Assembly: GCA_037200985.1 (NCBI GenBank)
Contig: JBBCGJ010000001.1
Location: 4,254,756-4,318,755 of the forward strand
Source: Rhizomicrobium sp.
Lineage (GTDB): Bacteria; Pseudomonadota; Alphaproteobacteria; Micropepsales; Micropepsaceae
Direction of reading: 5' to 3'
Length of the DNA stretch: 64,000 bases
How positions within the stretch are numbered: position 1 is the stretch's first letter; the number at the start of each line of letters is the position of its first letter. Below are positions 44,335-52,357 of this stretch, in pieces. The position numbers and the translations under genes are program-made. The notes under the pieces were generated by a model that was not told the DNA's origin, made no database searches, and saw only the letters and a list, made by a program, of their open reading frames with translations.

Positions 44335-45265
44335 TGCTCGGGCGATCGAGTGGGTGACCCAGATCGACAAGGGCGAGATGCCCGCGTCGAGGCGTGCCGA
44401 GTTGGATGCTTGGCTCGAAGCGGACTCACGACATAGAGGCGCATTTCTGCGCGCTCAGGCGGCGTGGAAGGTTCTCGACAGGTTGAATATCCTGCCCCAC
44501 GAGGATTTGGATGTGCCGCCATCGCGGCAAGTCCGGCTTTCGCGGCGTGGAGCGCTGATCGGCGGCGGGGCGGCGATCGTCGGCGCGGCGGCGGCAGTTG
44601 GGATCTTCCGGAACGGCCAGGATCAGATCCGTACGGCGATCGGAGAAATCCGCCGCGTGCCCTTGGACGACGGTTCGGTCGCCGCCATCAATACCGATTC
44701 GGAACTCAACGTCGCTTTCAAGCCGGATCTGCGGGAAATCACCCTTGCCAAGGGCGAGGCGTGGTTCGACGTCGCCAAGGATCGCCGCCGTCCCTTCGTC
44801 GTGGCGGCCGGCGACGTGCGGGTACGCGCGGTCGGTACGGCCTTTTCGGTGCGCCGGCGCGACAGCGGCGCCGATGTCCTGGTCACCGAGGGGGTGGTCG
44901 AGACCTGGATGGTTGGCGCCGAGGGGCGCGGGAAGCGCATTGCGGCAGGCGCCAAGATTTTCGTTTCGGATCTGGCCGGTCCCTCGAAGTTGGTTGTCGG
45001 ACATTCGGGGATCGACCGCACCTTGGCGTGGCGAAGCGGGGAAATCGCGCTGAACGGCGAAACCCTGGGCGACGCGGCGACGGAGTTCAATCGCTACAAC
45101 ACGCGCCGCGTGACCGTGGACCCCTCGTTCTTGGAAAGGCGGCTTGTCGGCTGGTTTCATACCAACGATCCGGAGACCTTTGCGCGTGCCGCTGCGGCAA
45201 CCCTGGGTGCGAACGTCGTGGCCGGCAATGATGAAATCCATATTGCGCCGAAATCACAACGATAA
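44291..45265 (+). CDS. FecR-like anti-sigma factor/signal transducer
   Basis: A 324-residue protein. The N-terminal cytoplasmic segment carries the FecR signature (AIEWVTQIDKGEMPASRRAE, DAWLEADSRHRGAFLRAQAAW). A single hydrophobic segment around ALIGGGAAIVGAAAAVGIF near residue 90 crosses the membrane. The periplasmic FecR domain follows (VPLDDGSVAAINTDSEL, LAKGEAWFDVAKDRRRPFVV, VRAVGTAFSVRR). A further C-terminal region contains LNGETLGDAATEFNRYNTRR, typical of sugar- or siderophore-responsive FecR proteins. It should sense receptor B through its STN domain and release the sigma factor. Confidence 0.92.
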   Translation: MWTMSEQDSVANPIDARAIEWVTQIDKGEMPASRRAELDAWLEADSRHRGAFLRAQAAWKVLDRLNILPHEDLDVPPSRQVRLSRRGALIGGGAAIVGAAAAVGIFRNGQDQIRTAIGEIRRVPLDDGSVAAINTDSELNVAFKPDLREITLAKGEAWFDVAKDRRRPFVVAAGDVRVRAVGTAFSVRRRDSGADVLVTEGVVETWMVGAEGRGKRIAAGAKIFVSDLAGPSKLVVGHSGIDRTLAWRSGEIALNGETLGDAATEFNRYNTRRVTVDPSFLERRLVGWFHTNDPETFARAAAATLGANVVAGNDEIHIAPKSQR

Positions 45266-45279
45266 AAGTTTTCTTCGGC

Positions 45280-45309
45280 TTCACGGAAATTGGCCTTCCG
45301 TTCCTCTCT
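45280..45309 (+). promoter_or_regulatory. Predicted ECF-type promoter for giant TonB receptor B
   Basis: TTCACGGAAA (45280-45289), 16 bases, then CTCT (45306-45309) within TCCTCTCT. It duplicates the arrangement before receptor A although the surrounding DNA is not duplicated, so the match is probably functional. Confidence 0.68.
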
Positions 45310-45340
45310 CCAGTTAGGGCTAGTGTAAGCCCCAAAAAAA

Positions 45341-45360
45341 GGGCCCCGAAAGGCGGGCCC
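45341..45360. other. Leader hairpin before receptor B
   Basis: GGGCCC (45341-45346) and GGGCCC (45355-45360), a self-complementary pair, flank CGAAAGGC and follow a run of seven A. The hairpin would lie in the leader between the predicted ECF promoter and the start codon, 13 bases before ATG 45374. It could tune translation or end leftward transcripts. Confidence 0.4.
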
Positions 45361-45373
45361 GAGGGGAGAGGCT

Positions 45374-48300
45374 ATGCGTGCGGGGGGTTTCGCTTGGCTT
45401 CGAGCGAAACAGGGAGTTCTGTTGGGAACTTCCGCACTCGTATTGGCGCAGCCGGCGCTTGCCCAAGACGCGATAAGATCCTTCAACGTCGGATCGCAAT
45501 CGGCCGTGACCGGCATCCCGGAATTTGCCCGCCAAGCCGATGTTCAGATACTCGTTTCGGAGGATTCGGTTCGCGGAAAGCGGATCAATCCGGTGCAGGG
45601 CGACTTTGCGGTGCGCGTTGCCCTTGTGCGGCTGCTTGCTGGAACCGGGATTGCGGTCGATTCGGACGACGGCAAGACGATCATACTGACGGTCCGTCCC
45701 AAAGATGTCCCGGCCGGGCAGAATATCGGCACGCAAGGCGCCCAAATTGATCGAGCCGCGGCAAGAGGCGACAGCGCGTTAAGCGGCCTTCCAAATCGTT
45801 CTGTCCATCCCGATACGAGTGCCTTGGCCAGCGGTCTTGAGCAGGTGACGGTCACCGGGACGCGGATTCAAAACTCGAACTACGCGGCGCCGACACCGGT
45901 TGCGGTTGTCGATGGGGAGACGATCGAGCAGAACGCCATCACGTCGACAGCGGGGGTTCTGGCCCTGCTGCCGCAGCAATTGAGCTCCATCAACGCCACC
46001 AACACCGGCAACAACATCCAGGGTTCCGGTCTGGCGGGTGCCAATCTTCGGGCGCTGGGCGGCAGCCGGACGCTGGTGCTGGTGAACGGCCAGCGCTTCA
46101 TGCCGACCTCGATCGGCACGAACGTGGCGGCGCCGGCCGGCACGGTCGACCTGAACGAGATCCCGGCCTCGCTGATCAAGCGGGTGGAGGTGATCACCGG
46201 CGGCGCCTCGGCCAGCTGGGGCTCCGATGCCGTGGCCGGCGTGGTCAACATCATCCTGGACAACGAGTTCACCGGCACCAAGGCGCAGGCGCAGTACTCG
46301 GTCACGCAATATGGCGATGGCGGCGAGCAGCAGCTCTCCTTCACCCATGGCGAGGACTTCGCCGACGGCCGCGGCCATTTCACCATCGCCGCCGAGTTCC
46401 TCAACAACCAGGGCGCCGGCTCCTGCTTCAGCAATTTCTCCCGCGACTGGTGCAGCGCCGCGTCGGGCTACAATCTCATCTCCAATCCCACGCCCGGGGT
46501 GAACGGCTATCCCGCCCGCCTCTACGTGCCGCGCGGCGTCGACTACCGCTCCATCATCCCCAACTCGCCCTATCCCACGCTGGTGATCGGCGGCATCGTG
46601 CCCTCCGGTCCGCTGACCGGCTATTCCTTCGACGCCAACTCCAATCCCTACAAGTTCACCGCCGGCACCATCCAGGTGCCGCCCGAGCCCGGCTTCCCGA
46701 AGCTCGAGAACCCGGAGATGCACTACACGCTCTACGGGCACGCCACCTACAACGTGTTCGACGACCTGCAGGCCAGCCTCGACGTGACCTATGCCGACGT
46801 CCGCACCAAGGCCATCCCCGCGGCCGCGGGCTGGAGCGGCGCCACGGTGAGCGGCCCGCTCGCCACCCAGATGCACATCTGCGACAACCCCGGTCCGGCC
46901 ACGGCCGACGGCTATTGCGCGGCGGGCGAGGTCAATCCCTATCTGACCCCCGCCACCCTCGCGCTGATGGCGACCAACCACCTGACCAGCCTGCCGCTCG
47001 ACTTCAACGGCCCGCAGTTCGGCTATTCGAACTACGTCACCGACCGCGACCTGATCCGCGTCGTTCCGGGCATCAGCGGCAGCTACAGGCTGTTCGGCCA
47101 GGACTGGACGTGGAACGCCTATGACGAGTACGCCCATTCCTTCTACACGGTGCGCGGCTACAACTCCTACAACACCGCCAACTTCAACCTGGCCTCCCAT
47201 GCGGTGACCGTCACCCCCGCCAATGTCGGAAGCTCGGGCCTGGCCATCGGCTCCGTCGCCTGCCTGTCGACCCTGACCAACCCGTCCAATGGCTGCCAGC
47301 CCGTCAACTACATGGGCAACGTCACCCCCTCGCAGGCGGCGCATGACTACATCACCGGCACGCTGACCGCCGACATCACCACCACCCAGAACCTCGCCTC
47401 GGTCAGCACCTCGGGTACCTTGTTCGACCTGCCGGCCGGCCCGGTGTCGATGGCCATCGGCGGCGAGTATCGCCTCGACCAGGTCCGCACCGTCGAAGAC
47501 CCGATCACCTTCGCCTCCGGCTTCGCCTCCGTCGCCCAGACCGCCGCCACCGGCGGGGTCAACGTGAAGGAAGGCTTCCTGGAGACCGAGATCCCCATCG
47601 TCAAGGACCTGCCCTTCACCAAGCTCTTGACCGCCCAGCTCGCCGGCCGCGTCACCGACTACTCGACCAGCGGAACCGTCGAGACCTGGAAGCTCGGCGC
47701 CGTCGACGACATCAACGATTGGCTGCGCCTGCGCGGCACCTTCTCCAGCGACATCCGCGCCCCCAGCCTGTGGGAGCTCTTCTCCACCGAGGGCACCTTC
47801 AACACCACCGTCTCCGATCCCGTCACCCACAACTCCAGCGCCTATGTCATCCAGTACATCGGCGGCAATCCCCACCTGAAGCCCGAAGTCGCCAGCACCA
47901 TCACCGCAGGCTTCGTCGTCACCGCCCCAGAAGACTCCATCTTCGCAGGCCTCACAACGTCCCTCGACTACTACAAAATCGATATCAAAAATGCCATTAC
48001 CGCGGGAATTGGATCGCAGGTTCTCGTCAACGAATGTTATGCCGGCTTCCCGTTGGCCTGCAGTCGGATCGTGCGCAACCCCGACAACACCATCGCCTAC
48101 ATCTACAACAATTATCTCAACGCCTTTAACCAGGTGACTGCCGGCTACGATCTCTCCGTCAACTACTCCCGTCCGCTGTTCGACGGCGTCGCCGACGTCT
48201 CCATCGCGGTCAATCACGTGACCGAGGATTACTACACCTCCAATCTGAGCGGCGTGACGGTCAAGACGCTGGGCTTCGTCGGCAGCGCCTCCACCGTCGG

Positions 48301-48703
48301 CGGCCAGCGCGAGTGGAACCTGTCGGGCAGTCTCACCTATGCGCTGGAACACTCCAGCGTGACGCTGCGCGGGGTCTACATCTCCTCCGGCATCCTCAAC
48401 AACGCGCTGATCGGGCCCGGCCAGGTCGGCTACAGCCCCTATCTGCCCAACAGCACCCAGTTCAATCTCGCGCCCGACGCCTACTATCTCTATCTGAGCG
48501 GCACGAGGGACATCTGGACCCGCGGCGACGACCAGGTGCTGCAGCTCTACGGCTCGATCGACAACCTGCTCAACAAGCACCCGCCGCTCGATACCGTCTC
48601 CCAGACCGGCACCAATGGCGGGCCGCCCAACAACTACACCAACTACGCCGTCTACGATCAGCTCGGGCGGACGTTCAGGATCGGATTGCGGCTGAAAATG
48701 TAA
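45374..48703 (+). CDS. Large TonB-dependent receptor B with STN signalling domain
   Basis: A 1109-residue receptor. A signal peptide (VLAQPALAQDA cleavage region) is followed by a secretin/TonB short N-terminal domain (about residues 35-115: SFNVGSQSAVTGIPEFARQA, LVRLLAGTGIAVDSDDGKTI) that in FecA-type receptors contacts FecR. Then come a TonB box region (EQVTVTGTRIQ), the plug and the barrel. Plug and barrel are nearly identical to receptor A apart from patches such as VLVNECYAGFPLACSRIV against VTVNQCYAGFALACSLVV. Next to sigma and FecR genes, it should be the ligand sensor for the regulon. Confidence 0.94.
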   Translation: MRAGGFAWLRAKQGVLLGTSALVLAQPALAQDAIRSFNVGSQSAVTGIPEFARQADVQILVSEDSVRGKRINPVQGDFAVRVALVRLLAGTGIAVDSDDGKTIILTVRPKDVPAGQNIGTQGAQIDRAAARGDSALSGLPNRSVHPDTSALASGLEQVTVTGTRIQNSNYAAPTPVAVVDGETIEQNAITSTAGVLALLPQQLSSINATNTGNNIQGSGLAGANLRALGGSRTLVLVNGQRFMPTSIGTNVAAPAGTVDLNEIPASLIKRVEVITGGASASWGSDAVAGVVNIILDNEFTGTKAQAQYSVTQYGDGGEQQLSFTHGEDFADGRGHFTIAAEFLNNQGAGSCFSNFSRDWCSAASGYNLISNPTPGVNGYPARLYVPRGVDYRSIIPNSPYPTLVIGGIVPSGPLTGYSFDANSNPYKFTAGTIQVPPEPGFPKLENPEMHYTLYGHATYNVFDDLQASLDVTYADVRTKAIPAAAGWSGATVSGPLATQMHICDNPGPATADGYCAAGEVNPYLTPATLALMATNHLTSLPLDFNGPQFGYSNYVTDRDLIRVVPGISGSYRLFGQDWTWNAYDEYAHSFYTVRGYNSYNTANFNLASHAVTVTPANVGSSGLAIGSVACLSTLTNPSNGCQPVNYMGNVTPSQAAHDYITGTLTADITTTQNLASVSTSGTLFDLPAGPVSMAIGGEYRLDQVRTVEDPITFASGFASVAQTAATGGVNVKEGFLETEIPIVKDLPFTKLLTAQLAGRVTDYSTSGTVETWKLGAVDDINDWLRLRGTFSSDIRAPSLWELFSTEGTFNTTVSDPVTHNSSAYVIQYIGGNPHLKPEVASTITAGFVVTAPEDSIFAGLTTSLDYYKIDIKNAITAGIGSQVLVNECYAGFPLACSRIVRNPDNTIAYIYNNYLNAFNQVTAGYDLSVNYSRPLFDGVADVSIAVNHVTEDYYTSNLSGVTVKTLGFVGSASTVGGQREWNLSGSLTYALEHSSVTLRGVYISSGILNNALIGPGQVGYSPYLPNSTQFNLAPDAYYLYLSGTRDIWTRGDDQVLQLYGSIDNLLNKHPPLDTVSQTGTNGGPPNNYTNYAVYDQLGRTFRIGLRLKM

Positions 48704-48710
48704 GAGGCGC
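46006..48710 (+). repeat. Long direct repeat, copy 2 (receptor gene B)
   Basis: Second copy of the segment at 36883-39587, same orientation, no gaps. The upstream 1.2 kb of the two genes (STN, signal region, first plug residues) is not shared, which marks a sharp recombination edge near the codons for G-N-N-I-Q-G. Confidence 0.9.
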
Positions 48711-48806
48711 GATGAGATATGCGTCGCGGTCGAAGCCCGCGGTTCGCGGCGTTCCTCGGCGATATTCGAGAGTGCGTTGACAACGAGTTCACACAGGAGA
48801 AAGTCC

Positions 48807-49337
48807 ATGAAATTGAGAATTCCCGCGATTGCCGTGATCGGTGTCGTATTGCTCGCCGTTTCCGGATCCGCGCAGACTCCCGCGGCGCCGCCGCCGAACC
48901 CGCTGGACGTCGTTCCGGACAAGATGCCGTTCGACATTCCTTACGGCGCGCCCATCTCGCTCGCCAAGGCGAAGAAGCTCATCGAAGCCGTCGAGGCGGA
49001 GACGCGAAAGCGCGGCTGGGCGATGAACGTCGCCGTCGTCGATGCCGGCGGCAACCTCGTCGCCTTCGATCGGATGGATGGCGCCCAGCTCGCCTCCATC
49101 ACGATCGCGCAGCACAAGGCGCGCGTCGCGGCGAGATTCCGCCGGGAGACCAAGGTGTTCGAAGACGCCGTCCAGAAGGGCACGATCTACATGCTGACGC
49201 TCGACGACGTCATTGCCTCGCGTGGCGGGTTTCCCTTGATCGAGAACGGAACGGTCATCGGCGCCATCGGCTGTTCCGGCGGTGCCGCGTCGCAAGACGC
49301 CGTGGCATGTGCGGTCGGTGCCGCACTGGTGAAGTGA
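48807..49337 (+). CDS. Secreted DUF336 (GlcG/HbpS-like) protein 1
   Basis: A 176-residue protein with a signal peptide (IPAIAVIGVVLLAVSGSAQT) and a GlcG/HbpS domain: SLAKAKKLIEAVEAETRKRG, MNVAVVDAGGNLVAFDRMDG, and FPLIENGTVIGAIGCSGGAA at the C-terminus. HbpS from Streptomyces binds haem or iron; many homologues have no proven ligand. AGGAGA sits six bases before ATG 48807. It follows receptor B by about 100 bases without a visible terminator and is probably in the same transcript, suggesting a periplasmic binding role for the imported ligand or haem. Confidence 0.87.
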   Translation: MKLRIPAIAVIGVVLLAVSGSAQTPAAPPPNPLDVVPDKMPFDIPYGAPISLAKAKKLIEAVEAETRKRGWAMNVAVVDAGGNLVAFDRMDGAQLASITIAQHKARVAARFRRETKVFEDAVQKGTIYMLTLDDVIASRGGFPLIENGTVIGAIGCSGGAASQDAVACAVGAALVK

Positions 49338-49396
49338 AATTCGTGCTCCGGCGCAGCCGCGGCCATATCGCCGCAATTCGAATGGGAGAGTAGCTC

Positions 49397-49981
49397 ATGA
49401 ATCGCATATTCGCTTCGGCCGTTTTCTTCTGCGCCATCGCCACGGCTGCGTGGGCGCAGGCAAATGGACCGGAGGCGCCGACGCCGGCGGAGGCAGCGCC
49501 TGCCGCCGGTCCTCCTGCGGCCGCGGCGCCGCCGGCCAGGCTGCCGCCATTGCCGCCCGAGGAAACCATTCCGCTGCCGATGGCGATGAAGGCGGCCCAG
49601 GCGGTGCTCGATGCCTGCGCGCCATACGGCGAGCCGGCCGTCGCGGAGATCATGGATATGTACGGAAATCCGAAGGTCGTACTGGCGGCGGACGCGTCAC
49701 TGGGCAACTCGCCCGAGGCAGCGCGCAAAAAGGCCTACACTGCCATGAAGAAAGGTATGTCGACCGCGGACTTTGCGAAAACGCTCGACCACAAGCCGGT
49801 GCGGGGCGAGGTAATCCAGGGCGATCCCAATCTCAATGCCAATGACGGCGGGTTTCCCATCAGACGGGATGGCAAGGTCATCGGCGCGCTGGGCGCATCG
49901 AGCCCGGCGGGGAAGCACAGCTCGGGCGCGACCTATGACGAATATTGCGGCGAGGCCGGTCTTGCCGAGATACATTTTTGA
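49397..49981 (+). CDS. Secreted DUF336 (GlcG/HbpS-like) protein 2, Ala/Pro-rich N-terminus
   Basis: A 194-residue protein with a signal peptide (ASAVFFCAIATAAWAQ), an Ala/Pro-rich linker of about 40 residues and a divergent GlcG/HbpS-like domain (LPMAMKAAQAVLDACAPYGE, DMYGNPKVVLAADASLGN, GGFPIRRDGKVIGALGASS). The last third resembles the preceding DUF336 protein, but the middle is different (KTLDHKPVRGEVIQGDPNLN). It is 59 bases downstream of that gene. Function unknown; it may form a pair with its neighbour. Confidence 0.8.
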   Translation: MNRIFASAVFFCAIATAAWAQANGPEAPTPAEAAPAAGPPAAAAPPARLPPLPPEETIPLPMAMKAAQAVLDACAPYGEPAVAEIMDMYGNPKVVLAADASLGNSPEAARKKAYTAMKKGMSTADFAKTLDHKPVRGEVIQGDPNLNANDGGFPIRRDGKVIGALGASSPAGKHSSGATYDEYCGEAGLAEIHF

Positions 49982-50026
49982 TTTCGCATCGCCCGAGATC
50001 CACCGCACGAACGCAGTGAGATACAT

Positions 50027-50989
50027 ATGCCTCCGTCCGACAATTCCATCAACGTCGCTATTCTGGACGACTACCAGAACGTCGCACTGCAGTCGGCGGA
50101 CTGGTCCCGTCTGGATGGGCGTGCGGCCATCACGGTCTTCAACGATCATCTCGCCGACCCTGCCGACGTGGTCGAACGACTGCGGACCTTCGATGTGATA
50201 TGTGTGATGCGCGAGCGCACACCATTGCCGCGCGCAATTCTGGAACAGCTTCCCCGACTGCGATTGATTGCCTCCACCGGGGCTCGGAACGCTTCCATCG
50301 ATGTTGCGGCGGCGGCCGAGCTTGGCATCGAAATCGTGCACACCGGTTACGAATCGAGTCCGACCGTCGAACTGACATGGGCTTTGATCCTGGCGAGCGC
50401 GCGAAACATCCTCACCGAAAGCAACTCGCTTCGTTCGGGCGGCTGGCAGCGGACGGTCGGTAGCGGTCTTCGCGGCAAAACCCTGGGCGTCCTCGGTCTC
50501 GGCAACATCGGATCGCAGATCGCGCGAATAGGCAGTGCTTTCGGAATGGAGATCATCGCCTGGAGCCAGAACCTCACGGCCGAAAGAGCGCAAGCATGCG
50601 GCGCGCGCCTGGTTTCCAAGATTGAACTGCTCCAACAGGCGGACATCGTGACGATCCACCTCATACTCAGCCGCCGGACGCGGCAGCTGATCGTCGGAGC
50701 GGAACTCGCGGTCATGAAGTCCACGGCATGGCTCGTGAACACCTCGCGCGGCCCGATCGTGGAGGAGGGTGCGCTTATCGAAGCCCTGCAAAAGCGTGCG
50801 ATCGCCGGTGCCGCGCTGGACGTCTTCGACACCGAGCCTTTGACGTCAGATCATCCCTTTCGGTCGTTGGACAATGTGCTCGCCACGCCGCACATCGGCT
50901 ATGTATCTCGGGAGCTTTATGCGACGTTCTACGGCGATGCGGTGACGAATATTGCCGCGTTTCTCGACCGGCGGATTGGGGTTGCTTAA
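50027..50989 (+). CDS. NAD-dependent D-2-hydroxyacid dehydrogenase 1
   Basis: A 320-residue member of the D-isomer 2-hydroxyacid dehydrogenase family. The NAD motif is GKTLGVLGLGNIGSQIARIG near residue 147; the substrate Arg is in VNTSRGPIVEE, the catalytic Glu is in ALDVFDTEPLTSDHP, and the catalytic His is in VLATPHIGYVSRE. It interconverts 2-keto and D-2-hydroxy acids in the cytoplasm. Substrate unknown. A second gene of the same family follows on the same strand. Both come after the TonB receptor B run, so they may handle an acid produced by the periplasmic oxidations. Confidence 0.92.
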   Translation: MPPSDNSINVAILDDYQNVALQSADWSRLDGRAAITVFNDHLADPADVVERLRTFDVICVMRERTPLPRAILEQLPRLRLIASTGARNASIDVAAAAELGIEIVHTGYESSPTVELTWALILASARNILTESNSLRSGGWQRTVGSGLRGKTLGVLGLGNIGSQIARIGSAFGMEIIAWSQNLTAERAQACGARLVSKIELLQQADIVTIHLILSRRTRQLIVGAELAVMKSTAWLVNTSRGPIVEEGALIEALQKRAIAGAALDVFDTEPLTSDHPFRSLDNVLATPHIGYVSRELYATFYGDAVTNIAAFLDRRIGVA

Positions 50990-51139
50990 CCTCACGGACT
51001 GCAAAAGATATTCCGCCCTCATCGGTTCGGCCGCTTCCCGCCGGACACGGCCAGGGCCGGAATAAGCTTTTGGTATGGATTGCGGCCGCGTCACCAACGA
51101 GTGAAAGTTGCAAGCCTGAGAACCCCAGGGTCCCTTGTT

Positions 51140-52114
51140 ATGGTGAATGTCGCGATACTCGATGACTATGCCGATGCCGCGTTGAGATTGGCCGACTGGT
51201 CGCCTGTCGAACGGCTGGCCTCCGTCCGCGTGTTCAACAGGCATTTGTCCGATGACGAGATCGTGGACGCCCTCCAGCCCTTCGATGTCCTATGCACGGT
51301 GCGGGAGCGCGCGCGTCTTTCGAAATCGATTCTCGATCGGCTTCCGAACCTCAAGGCGATCGTCGTGACGGACGCCCATGTGCGGACCATCGATGAAGCC
51401 GCCGCGGCGGATCGGGGCGTCGTGGTGATCGATGGGGCCGCGCCCGACGATCTGCCCTCGGCGCCCACATCGACCGCGGAATTTGCCTGGGGCCTGCTTT
51501 TGGCCACCGTCCGCAATATTCCGGCGGAGGCGGAGCGCCTGCGGCGCGGAGATTGGCAGCACAGTCTTGGCGTGGCGGTTGCCGGACGAACGCTGGGTCT
51601 CGTCGGCCTCGGAAAGATCGGAACCCATATCGCGCGCTATGCGCGGGCTTTCGACCTAAAGGTGCTGGCCTGGAGTTCGAATCTGACCGACGAAGCCGCG
51701 CAGGCGGCAGGGGCGGTGCGGGTCGACAAGGATACGCTGTTCAGAACCAGCGACATCGTCAGCATCCATTATGTGCTGAGTGATCGGAGCAGGGGGCTGG
51801 TCGGCCGGGCGGAGCTGTCTGCAATGAAGCTGACTGCTTACCTCATCAACACCTCGCGAGGCCCTATCGTCGACGAGGCCGCCTTGGTGGAGGCCTTGCG
51901 GGAGAGGCGTATCGCAGGGGCGGGGCTGGACGTGTTCGACGAGGAACCGCTTCCGAAGGACCATCCGCTCCAAGCGCTGGAAAACGTCACCATGACGCCG
52001 CATCTGGGCTTCGTGACCGAGCCGACGATGCGCCGCTTCCATGTTGGAGCGGCCCTTGCCGTTGCCGCATATCTGCGCGGCGAGCCGGTCCGCGTGTTGC
52101 ACCGCCCAGTTTGA
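51140..52114 (+). CDS. NAD-dependent D-2-hydroxyacid dehydrogenase 2 (paralog)
   Basis: A 324-residue paralog of the preceding enzyme, starting MVNVAILDDYADAALRLADW against NVAILDDYQNVALQSADW there. NAD motif GRTLGLVGLGKIGTHIARYA, LINTSRGPIVDE with Arg, catalytic Glu in LDVFDEEPLPKDHP and His in VTMTPHLGFVTE are all intact. The usual third position of the substrate pocket differs (VTDAHVRTID instead of ASTGARNASID), so the two probably differ in specificity rather than being redundant. CAGGG precedes ATG 51140. It is 150 bases downstream of its paralog. Confidence 0.9.
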   Translation: MVNVAILDDYADAALRLADWSPVERLASVRVFNRHLSDDEIVDALQPFDVLCTVRERARLSKSILDRLPNLKAIVVTDAHVRTIDEAAAADRGVVVIDGAAPDDLPSAPTSTAEFAWGLLLATVRNIPAEAERLRRGDWQHSLGVAVAGRTLGLVGLGKIGTHIARYARAFDLKVLAWSSNLTDEAAQAAGAVRVDKDTLFRTSDIVSIHYVLSDRSRGLVGRAELSAMKLTAYLINTSRGPIVDEAALVEALRERRIAGAGLDVFDEEPLPKDHPLQALENVTMTPHLGFVTEPTMRRFHVGAALAVAAYLRGEPVRVLHRPV

Positions 52115-52231
52115 AGCATTGGCATCGTCCCATAGGCTTGGCCTGTTGCGACCGATATCCTTGTTGCTTGGCTTCAGGCCGACGGCGGCGGCCTGCTGGT
52201 CGGACGATCGCGCGCGGGCCTTCGGTGAGCC

Positions 52232-52255
52232 TTTACTCTAGTAAAACGATATAGT
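52232..52255 (+). promoter_or_regulatory. Palindromic operator and -10 before the small protein/TonB receptor C
   Basis: TTTACT-CT-AGTAAA (52232-52245) is a perfect dyad with a 2-base centre. It lies just upstream of TATAGT (52250-52255), a good -10 hexamer. The 243 bases from 52115 to the next start show no other gene. Confidence 0.5.
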
Positions 52256-52357
52256 ATTGATTCGATGCTGCTTTCTTGGCGGCGTTTCCTCCCTGGACTT
52301 GGCGGGCCTCCGGGCCCGCTTTCGGGGCGGCGTGCGGGTTTGACGGGGGACTACGGG

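Noticed and set aside
36536..48703. Duplicated receptors as ends of a composite transposon
   Set aside because: The repeat lies within coding sequence, no transposase, terminal inverted repeats or target-site duplication is visible, and gene conversion between paralogs explains it better.
45779..48937. Very long open frame on the minus strand opposite receptor B
   Set aside because: It mirrors the high-GC third-position pattern of the real gene, has low-complexity Gly/Val/Asp-rich protein, and a shorter equivalent lies opposite receptor A.
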